The notes beneath the pieces are model-generated. The model worked only from the letters and a program-made list of their open reading frames with translations, did not search any database and was not told where the DNA came from. The position numbers were made by a program, and so were the translations under genes. A stretch of 64,000 nucleotides of DNA, taken from assembly GCA_002682825.1 (NCBI GenBank), contig NOKP01000009.1, positions 558,001 to 622,000 of the forward strand. Direction: 5' to 3'. The stretch comes from Neonectria sp. B-13. Lineage: Eukaryota; Ascomycota; Sordariomycetes; Hypocreales; Nectriaceae. Below are positions 56,519-64,000 of the stretch, piece after piece (positions within the stretch are counted from its first letter, which is position 1; every line of letters starts with the position of its first letter).

Positions 56519-57890
56519 ATGAGATTCTCTTCAATTCTTTTTCTTGATGCGCTAATCAGCCTGGCGCTGGCATCACCCATTCATGGTCTCCCCAGCCACC
56601 GTCGTGCTCTTCGCCATAGACAGCTAAACCATCTCCACAAGCGCGAGGTTCCCCAGGAGCACTCGCACGACTTTGTGCTCACGATCACCCGCGAGTTTCT
56701 CAATGTCGACAACCCCAAGGGTATTGTCGACGTGGTATTTGGTCTCTTGGGCAACGCCGCAGCAGCTGATGGGGCGGGAGATGTGACAAACCTCGACTGC
56801 TTGAAGCAAGAGACTGCCGATCAGGCATTCACCAATGCGAAGAGCGCTGGGGACCTCCGAGGCATGGCAGGTGCCTTGCTGTTCCAAGCCATTGAAAGGA
56901 ATACGGCTGGCGTTGGTGTTGCAAGCGCTCTCTGCAGTGAGACAGCCGTGAACCCAGAGATTGCGTCTTTGACCCAACACCAAGACCCTGCTTCGGAGAA
57001 CGCAGGAGCGCTCAACAAGGCCATTACTCTTGAGCTGGCCAAGCAGCTTGCCGGAATTGGGGCTGATCCCAACTTGGCGCTGCTTAGTGGTACCTTTGCT
57101 CCTGGCGATGTATGCACCCATTTACCTTGTTCACATGGAACGTGCTAATTATCTGTAGGCAAGCGACACCACCGGTGCAGGCAACTCTTGTGATGACGAA
57201 GAGCCCGACCTGGGTTGCATCTATTCACAGGGTCTCCTTGTACTTGACGCTTCACAAGATGAGATCTCCGCCGCCGCTGCTGATGTATCCCCAACGTTCT
57301 CGGGCACCGGCGGAATCTTCGCAACCGACCTTGTTGACTTGGCCTCGTTTAATGTTGCGTCAGTGACGGGAACCGTCGATCTTGCTACCGTTGTTAACGG
57401 CGCTGCCGGCGCTGGAGGAGCAGCAGATGCCACTGATGCTGTAGCGAGCCCAACCGCAATTGCAGCCTCTTCCGCGGCGGAGAACGCTGCAACTACCACA
57501 GCGGCTGCGGTTGCAACGTCTGAGTTGGTCTGCTCCGTAGACACCACTTCAGTCGCAGCAGGGGCCGCAGATTCTGCCGTCGCGACTCCGACCTCAGCCT
57601 TGGCCGGACAAGCAACAGAGACTCCCACCAGTACTGGTTCAAACATCCAGGCATTCACCGGCACTCTCGGTGGCGCAGCTCCTCCCGTCATCTCATCCAC
57701 CGGTGACCGTCCCTTCTCAGTCAATGGCAATACCTTCACCGGCTCTGGCGCTGCCATCTCAAGATCCTGCGACATCCAACACAACGCGTGCGCAAACGCC
57801 GCGAACTCCGGTGAACTGGCTGGCGGGGTGGCCCAGTGTGAGCAACAAGTTGCAGATTGCAAGGCAGCAAATTCTCTAAAGAAACGATGA
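56519..57890 (+). CDS. Secreted protein with conserved C-terminal cysteine motif
   Basis: Exons 56519-57109 and 57159-57890 (49 bp intron) give 440 residues. The signal peptide is MRFSSILFLDALISLALAS, followed by a basic stretch with an HKRE site that could be a Kex2 cleavage point. The middle is an Ala/Thr/Ser-rich spacer with low complexity. The end carries PFSVNGNTFTGSGAAISRSC, then DIQHNACANAANSG and CEQQVADCKAAN. This four-cysteine module is seen at the C-terminus of many ascomycete secreted proteins of unknown function. The protein is probably extracellular or wall-associated. Both exons are intact. Confidence 0.82.
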
Positions 57891-58561
57891 AGCACCAATG
57901 CAAACGCATCCTTCTACTCACATCCTACTGCAATGATAGTGAAGCACCATATCAACAGATGGCTTCTGGCGTATGGGTAGGGGTGATAAGGAGCGCATGT
58001 TGACAAAACATGTTACTTAGAAGCTACCCAAGCGAGCCCAAGAGTCAGGAAGCTCCAGATCCAGCTTATGTACAATAGAAAAAAGAATTACAAATCAACA
58101 TACAGACATGCAAACTAGTCCATTTCGTGGAGAAATGTGTATGCAGACCTGCTATCCACTGCGAGGTGAATAGCTATTGTCTCGCAAACCATGACAGTGA
58201 AGCCTCTCTTTCTTATTCACTGGCTAGTCCCGTCTTTGATTCTGGCCTGATGACCAATGGACCTCGTTCATGAACTCAGAGATTCATTACACTTTACCCT
58301 ATCAACACTTTTCTATGAATCGGCTTGTGATATTGGCCCTGTATTGCTTATCCTGTGGCACGCTGTGGCGAAGCACAAAACTACTGGTACGTACGCGCCA
58401 CTGCACCGAAAACGTTATAATAGAAGGCTGGCCCATAACTGAAATGTGTTAAATCGCCCGCCTATGATAACCACGCATTGTGGCCCCTGCATCAGCTGAC
58501 GTGTTTTTCTCCTCCTTCGCTATTCTCAAGCTGCTGCACCACTCCCAGTCCCTGCAGAATA
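57891..58561. other. Intergenic, no gene seen
   Basis: 3' region of the secreted gene and promoter of the APH-family gene. No other feature was seen. Confidence 0.5.
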
Positions 58562-59956
58562 ATGACACATCCTCAGCAACCCGAATCGTTGGCTTCTCCC
58601 AGCACTTCTGAGGATGAAAATAGAGCCCTGTTTTTCGCTGTTCTTTCAACGCTGCAGAGAGACCAGTTGCCATTACTTGCCAGCAATGTTCGCCAACGCA
58701 TCCAACGTCGCAGTCGAGGTATCACTCCACACTACCCTACTGTCGGCGAACCTATGTTTGGCTCTTACCATGTGCTTTTCCCCCTAAGCTTCGATGATAG
58801 CGTTCGCTGGGTCGCAAAAATCCCCATCAACGGTATGCCGAGCAAATGGGATGACTTGTCAGCGTCCGCTCTAACCTCTGAGGCAAACACGATGCAGCTT
58901 CTCAAACGTGAGACTTCTATTCCTATACCCGAAGTCTTCGACTTTTCCTCAACTGTGGAAAACACTCTCAAATGCCCTTACATTCTCATGTCTTTCATTT
59001 CTGGATCACCTCTTTACAACGTCTGGTTTGGACACCGCCTTGGTGGAATTAGCTCAGAAGCTACCTGGATACGACGAATTCGGGCCCTAGAAACCATCGC
59101 AGAGGCAATGGTACAGCTGGGTAAATTTTCCTTCGCAAGTAGCGGCAGTCTTCTTTTCGATACGGACGGGAACCCAACAGCGGTTGGGTCTATGCGACAC
59201 GTCGATCAGAAGGCAATGCTTGATCGCTGGTTCATCCATGGAGATCCGGATGACGATCCTATCTACGTCCAATTTGCTGGTTCTAGCGACCCTGCAGCAT
59301 ATTATACCTTCCCGCTCAACCTCCATCCTGAACAAAACCCCATTTCCAAGGGATCAGTCATTCTCTTACGCCAACTGATTAGCTGGATTCCCGAGCCTGT
59401 TGGCATGCAGCCCTTCGTCCTTGCACATCCAGACTTTGACATCCAGAATTTTATCGTCTCTGAAGAGGGTGAGCTTCGAGGTCTTATCGACTGGGATGGC
59501 GTCGCTGCGGTGCCTCGCAGTTTTGGCAATGAGAGGTATCCCGGGTGGCTTACGCGCGATTGGGACCCAGCAATGTACGGATACAAGCAGTCCATGGGGG
59601 ACAATGTGGAACCAGAAGGCGTATGGGAAGATTCCTCGGAAACGCTCGCTCACTTTCGCCGTATATATGATGGCATCATGATGAAATATCGTGCAAAATC
59701 GGCAGCTCGTTCTGATCTTAACCTTTGCCGAATGTCTCTCCTCACGGACAACATAGCTATTGCTGCGGCCGATCCTCACTGTCGAGGTGAAATTCTACGG
59801 AAAATGGTCAAGGAGATATGGGCCGCTTCAGCGCAAGATGGGGAACTTAATTTTTCCGATCTGACTGAGACGTTTGCTGAGGGAAAAGTTGATGATTTGA
59901 TGATGCAAACCCTTAAAAAAGGGTTTCTCACTCTCCTATCTAAGAGCAGCTTATAG
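58562..59956 (+). CDS. Aminoglycoside-phosphotransferase (APH)-family kinase
   Basis: This is a single exon of 464 residues from the ATG at 58562; the in-frame extension to 58478 lacks an ATG. The N-lobe shows SYHVLFPLSFDDSVRWVAKIP with the likely ATP-binding lysine, then a helix with Glu in TSEANTMQLL and the hinge YILMSFISG. The catalytic loop is LAHPDFDIQNFIV (His-x-Asp with Asn) and the metal site is LIDWDG. These APH/choline-kinase-like proteins are abundant in fungi and phosphorylate unknown small molecules. Antibiotic resistance should not be inferred. The C-terminal 130 residues are helical. No introns and no breaks. Confidence 0.85.
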   Translation: MTHPQQPESLASPSTSEDENRALFFAVLSTLQRDQLPLLASNVRQRIQRRSRGITPHYPTVGEPMFGSYHVLFPLSFDDSVRWVAKIPINGMPSKWDDLSASALTSEANTMQLLKRETSIPIPEVFDFSSTVENTLKCPYILMSFISGSPLYNVWFGHRLGGISSEATWIRRIRALETIAEAMVQLGKFSFASSGSLLFDTDGNPTAVGSMRHVDQKAMLDRWFIHGDPDDDPIYVQFAGSSDPAAYYTFPLNLHPEQNPISKGSVILLRQLISWIPEPVGMQPFVLAHPDFDIQNFIVSEEGELRGLIDWDGVAAVPRSFGNERYPGWLTRDWDPAMYGYKQSMGDNVEPEGVWEDSSETLAHFRRIYDGIMMKYRAKSAARSDLNLCRMSLLTDNIAIAAADPHCRGEILRKMVKEIWAASAQDGELNFSDLTETFAEGKVDDLMMQTLKKGFLTLLSKSSL

Positions 59957-60562
59957 ATAGGTAACAATTCATGCTCTTCATTTGGGCCTGGTTTTGTGCT
60001 AGGTGTTGTGTACTATGTACTACGTTCGAGAATTGATCGGTGGAAGCCGTACATGATGCAGGCGATTGTGCCTTGGTCATGCTGAGCAGGCTCTCGTCTC
60101 GCTTGAGAGTTGAAATTGCCGAGTACAGGGTATTTGAACAAGGTCTCACGTCTACACTTCTTGAGGCTTCAACTGTTCGTAGAGTGATCCAAACTTGTGT
60201 TATTTTTCTGTAATACATTAGTCCAGCTATGAGGCACTTATCCACTTGCGATACTAGTGGTTGGTTCTTGTCGCAGTTTGGAATCACATTCTGTAGACAA
60301 TGTTCGGTCCCACAGTGAGATTGCTGCTTGTGCATGTTAGTGTTGCTGGGTCGATAAGAAACCGTGAAAGCAATACAACATGTACAACTTTGTGTAAGAC
60401 TTAATCGTTATCTAGCTCAAGTTTCGCCCCTTGGCATGTTTAGCAGATCAGGACGTCACCATGTTCACTGGCCGTAGTACGCAAAAGAATTAGTGCTCGA
60501 TTCATCTCAATAATTGACTTCGGGTAAGGCTCAGCGATCCACGCTATTTAACACGCCACACT
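59957..60562. other. Convergent intergenic, 3' UTRs
   Basis: The region lies between the tails of the kinase and reductase genes. A 131-codon minus frame at 59940-60335 has no features. Confidence 0.45.
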
Positions 60563-61630
60563 CTAGACTATCAACTTAGTCAAAAGCTTTCCCTGGTTCC
60601 CGCCGCTAAACAACCGCATCCATAAAGCAGGCTGATCCTCGATACGCGCCTCTACCACAGTCTCAGCGTCCTGCAGCTTGATGGTTCCATCTGCCGCAGC
60701 GCCAATGAGCTTCCCTAGAATAGTAGGCACCTGGTCCATGTAGTCCAGCATGATAAATCCTCGGATGGTGATCCTCATAGAGATGAGCTCGAACCAGTTC
60801 TTCAGCGCCATTGGCTCATCCGAGTTATATCCACTGACAGCGCCACAGACGGCGATGGTGCCGTTCTTCTTCATGCGAGTCAACATGGCATCCAGGATAT
60901 CTCCTCCGACGTTGTCAAAGTAGACGTCCACCTCGTTGGGTGTGACGGCCTTCAACTCCTCGAGGAACGTCGGGCTCTTGTAGTTGATGCAAGCATGGGC
61001 TCCGAGCTGGTCTCGCACCCAGGCGCATTTCTCATCGGAACCAGCAATGCCCACGACGTGCTTGGCGCCCAAGAGCTTGACTGCGATCTGGATGGCCATG
61101 GATCCAGTCGCACCAGCTGCGGCCGAGATGACAATCGTGTGCTCAGGCTTGGCCTCTCCGGCCTCGTACAGCCCGGTGTATGCTGCAATTCCCGACGCTC
61201 CAAAGGCGCCGAGGTAGTGGGTGAGGGCCAGGCCTCCTGGCAGAGGGCTTAGGGCCTGGCTATTGGCCGCCTCGAGGATCACGAACTCGCTCCATGTGCC
61301 GAGGTGGAAGTCCATGACCAGATCCCCGGCCTTGAAAGTGGGCGAAGCAGACTCAATCACCTCTGCGATGATGCCCGATCGCATCGGCGATCCCAGGGGA
61401 ACGGTGGGCACATAGAAACGCTCGGGTGCCACGGTGCTCTGGATGAAGTTGCGAAGGCCTGTGTCGTTGGAGAAGTATTGCACCTTGCAGAGGATCTGCC
61501 CTTCCTTCAGTTGGGGCAATGCAACCGTCTGCAGCTTGAAGGTTGCATCAGGGCCGTCGAGGATGGGAGCCCCGGTAGGCTTGTTGACAAGGATCCATTG
61601 TTTGGTTGTGGTGGGCGTAGAGGATGCCAT
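60563..61630 (-). CDS. NADPH-dependent medium-chain reductase (LTB4DH/PTGR-like)
   Basis: This is a single exon of 355 residues. The N-terminal catalytic domain has LKEGQILCKVQYFSNDTGLR, a variant of the LSxDPYMR motif of zinc-free MDR reductases, and GDLVMDFHLGTWSEF. The Rossmann domain has ISAAAGATGSMAIQIAVKLLGAKHVVGIAGS, shown here as landmarks AAAGATGS and VVGIAG. VDVYFDNVGGDILDAML and a GTIAVCGAVSGYN strand follow. The usual structural zinc cysteines are missing, as expected for the family. Such enzymes reduce the double bond of alpha,beta-unsaturated ketones or aldehydes, including quinone-like and oxylipin substrates, in the cytosol. No cluster partner is obvious nearby. Confidence 0.88.
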   Translation of the reverse strand: MASSTPTTTKQWILVNKPTGAPILDGPDATFKLQTVALPQLKEGQILCKVQYFSNDTGLRNFIQSTVAPERFYVPTVPLGSPMRSGIIAEVIESASPTFKAGDLVMDFHLGTWSEFVILEAANSQALSPLPGGLALTHYLGAFGASGIAAYTGLYEAGEAKPEHTIVISAAAGATGSMAIQIAVKLLGAKHVVGIAGSDEKCAWVRDQLGAHACINYKSPTFLEELKAVTPNEVDVYFDNVGGDILDAMLTRMKKNGTIAVCGAVSGYNSDEPMALKNWFELISMRITIRGFIMLDYMDQVPTILGKLIGAAADGTIKLQDAETVVEARIEDQPALWMRLFSGGNQGKLLTKLIV

Positions 61631-63044
61631 ATTTCTTTTCTTCTCGGCTTCTTTTCGTCACTTCTCTACTCAAAGGCCAGGTGATTGCGTAACGGGTTAT
61701 TTCTCTGTGTTGGTTTGTTTCCAGGGTGCATTTATACTGAAGACGACATGGTTGTACGGTGCAGTCTGTTGGCAAGCGTGGCAGGCCTCGGCACGATTGA
61801 CACAAGACTAACCGCTATGGTCTGCCCCGACGGTCTGTGCAAGCCCTGTGAGATGACATTACAGCGTCTCATTGTCTCCTGGAGCCAAGATATTTGCGGT
61901 TTCCAGCGCGTGAGCTAGCCCGCTATTAGTTGAGGCTAGCAAGGCTCCCTCGTCGACCGGTTCATGCAGTTTCCGGACTTGTACCGATTTCGCCACGGTA
62001 AGTTAGTTAAGCAGCCAAGGGACCTACCTCAACGAGGAAGTGTGAGCTGAGAAGTGGCATGAGGAATCTGGGGAGGGTTGGCAACTCGGTATTCGTCTTG
62101 GCGTGGCTGGGTTAAGTGCCGCTATTCATCGGTAATCGTGCCAATATCTCTATACTAAGACATTGGCAAGAGAGAACACTTCATTCGCTTCAACTACTCT
62201 CGTAGATAAGAGCCATCTGTGCTGTTCGAATTCAAGACAGCCCAGGTTGCCACCCGTCTTATCTCCGGACCCCTAAACGGATGCTGTAGGTACTCCGTAC
62301 TGCCTTGATTTTTGATGGGGCGACCAAGTCTGGATAAAGCACCGTCAACAAAACCGGTGGGATCAGCGTACAGGGCTTCAGAGAACCGCAGCGAATGGGA
62401 TATCCTGCCGGAGGTCCTCCATTGTTCAACTGCATTAAGCGGAGTGCAGTAGACTACTAAGAATGCTCAGTGGCTGGTTCTGTGGTTACCGAAATTCGTC
62501 CTGCCATCGCATCCGTCGCTCTGGATATGCTCCGCAATAATATGGAGTTCCTCCACTCAACCGCCCCGTACATAGTAGACGATGGTACATAACGTCTGAC
62601 ACTCTTGTTTGGCATCAACGGCCTGTCAAAAGGTGGGCCGAATCTACGGAGCATTATCGCCGGAGATGTTTACAGCGGCAGTAGCTCCCTCTGTGGACCT
62701 ACCCGTAACAAGGTCGTTTCGTGACGTGACGGGAACCGTTTAGCTGGATGAACCCCCACTGCGAAACCCTTGCTCAGGCAAAATCGTTGAAAACTTTTGC
62801 CGAGGCTGCCAAGCTGCGTAGTAGTAATTAATACAAACTGGAGTGGCGCATGAGATCTTCGGTTTCATTGTAATATTCGTCGTAGTGCCACCGGAGCACC
62901 AGCCCCTCATTCGCGCTCCTTACAACTTATATTTGCCCATCCGTTCATCTGAGAAAACAAAAGGAAAACACTGCCTGTGATGGCCGAAACCGCACGACTG
63001 TGTGTCCCACATAACTGACTTTCCGACGCCTTTACTCTGACATT
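61631..63044. other. Intergenic, no gene seen
   Basis: About 1.4 kb without a supported gene. A 65-codon minus frame at 62457-62654 has no features. The last part is the promoter of the receptor-like gene. Confidence 0.45.
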
Positions 63045-64000
63045 ATGGCGGTACCCGAAGTCTTTCTCCCGATCAAGGGATTTGTACGAGCCGAGCTCAT
63101 CATCAACTGCATCATCGTCTTCATTGTCCTGGTGGTAGTCTCCCTGAGAGTCACCGGGCGTATCTTAGGGCCAGGCTTAGGGTGGGATGATGGAATGGTA
63201 CTAATCGCAACTGTTCGTCCACCACTAATTGCTAGCCCAGCTGATTATCTACTAACAGCTCGCAGCCCCTTGGAGTCGCGATGTTGGTTTGCCAGGGCTT
63301 CTGTAAGTAATCAGTCCAGTTGCCAACACCCCAAAAAACATGACACTGACTAGCTCTCTGCCCAGTCGCCCCTATCGGCAACGGTTATAATTTGACGAAG
63401 CACCCAGAACGTGAGTCTGTCTTTACTAACTGCGTCCTATCCAGGACGCAGGAGATCCGAGGTCACATCTTAGCTTCAACTTCTCCGCCAACTCCATTTA
63501 CGACGTAATGCAATCTGGACTTGGCTAACGGGTCGTTCATAGTTGCGGTTAATGTCCCTTTTATTCTCCAGGTATGAGAGTCACAAGTTACGTGGAAGTT
63601 TAGGGCAGGTCGACTCACGCTACGCAGTTGACCTTCTGTATGCAAGTGGTTTATGTCACTTTACTTGCATCCGTTAAGGGAAGTATGCTGTGCTTCTTCA
63701 TTCGCGTCTTTCCGACTCGTTTTATGCAGACCGCATCCAAGATTTCCTTGGGATTTGTCGGACTCTGGCTTGTTTCTTATCTCTGTGCTTGCATCTTCCT
63801 ATGCCAGCCAGTCTCAGCACAGTGGACTGGCCTAGGGAAATGTGGCATGTACATGCCCATGATTCAGTCATTGATTGCGACGAATGCCTTTGGTGACCTG
63901 ATCATTATGGCCTTGCCGATGCACAGCATCTGGAGCTTGCAAACAAGAAAGTCGGAAAAGATCGGCATTACTTCCTGCTTTGCCTTGGGTCTTGCGTACA
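63045..64000 (+). CDS. SAT4/PTH11-type seven-helix membrane protein, 5' part (runs off right edge)
   Basis: Exons 63045-63212, 63266-63302 and 63366-63410 are clear and join in frame. They read FVRAELIINCIIVFIVLVVV (helix 1), RILGPGLGWDDGMVLIAT, PLGVAMLVCQGF and APIGNGYNLTKHPE. The long last exon begins near 63628 and reads TFCMQVVYVTLLASVKGSML, FFIRVFPTRFMQTASKIS, ACIFLCQPVSAQW with the usual cysteine, and then LIATNAFGDLIIMALPM before the edge. The link between 63410 and 63628 is not resolved: the family normally has about ten residues there, so a small exon is probably hidden. The rhodopsin-like fungal domain (PF20684) includes PTH11-type receptors involved in host or surface sensing, but most members are uncharacterised. 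Confidence 0.8.

Noticed and set aside
58562..59956. Antibiotic-resistance gene
   Set aside because: The APH fold is shared by many fungal kinases of unknown substrate; nothing points to drug modification.

Overview
The window is nuclear DNA of a filamentous ascomycete, most likely a sordariomycete of the Fusarium/Colletotrichum type; the species cannot be named from sequence alone. The evidence is many 47-90 bp introns with GTRNGT donors and CTRAY branch points, Zn2Cys6 regulators, fungus-specific secreted proteins, a GH43 and a CE16 enzyme, a PTH11/SAT4-type receptor and a Tad-like LINE. All exon structures were built by hand: splice signals were found by eye, and frame continuity was checked by arithmetic across each junction, except where an entry says otherwise.

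Layout. 1-988: start of a C2H2 zinc-finger gene running off the left edge. 3047-3411: small secreted cysteine-rich gene broken by a one-base shift. 4735-6659: nine-exon GH43 exo-beta-1,3-galactanase-like gene. 6857-19254: compact seven-gene block with FAD amine oxidase, MFS transporter, D-2-hydroxyacid dehydrogenase, Asp/Glu-racemase-like protein, class II aldolase/adducin protein (GC-AG intron), HglS/DUF1338-type 2-oxoadipate dioxygenase and a Zn2Cys6 regulator. Three pairs in it are divergent and share short promoters, so it looks like a dedicated catabolic cluster for an amino or hydroxy acid. 20.6-22.9 kb: a decayed gene and a CE16-type esterase with a damaged or unresolved first junction. 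23.0-27.3 kb: divergent monocarboxylate-type transporter and Zn2Cys6 regulator. 27.4-31.7 kb: a glycosyltransferase-like gene, tRNA-Val(AAC) and a 2EXR/F-box-like gene.

31.7-44.5 kb is transposon territory. A LINE ORF2 (endonuclease, reverse transcriptase, CCHC) lies on the minus strand and appears open from end to end if two spliceosomal introns are removed. About 1.5 kb away, head to head on the plus strand, is a gag-like zinc-knuckle ORF1 that also carries an intron. An AT-rich tract, a 195 bp tandem repeat and a multiply deleted ORF2 relic follow.

45-58 kb is gene-poor and rich in secreted-protein genes: a 98-residue six-cysteine protein with an 11 bp exon, an 11-cysteine 195-residue protein, a GPI-anchor-type cell-wall protein, a multi-pass membrane protein and a 440-residue secreted protein. 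The right end holds an APH-family kinase, an NADPH-dependent medium-chain reductase and the start of a SAT4/PTH11-type seven-helix receptor cut by the edge.
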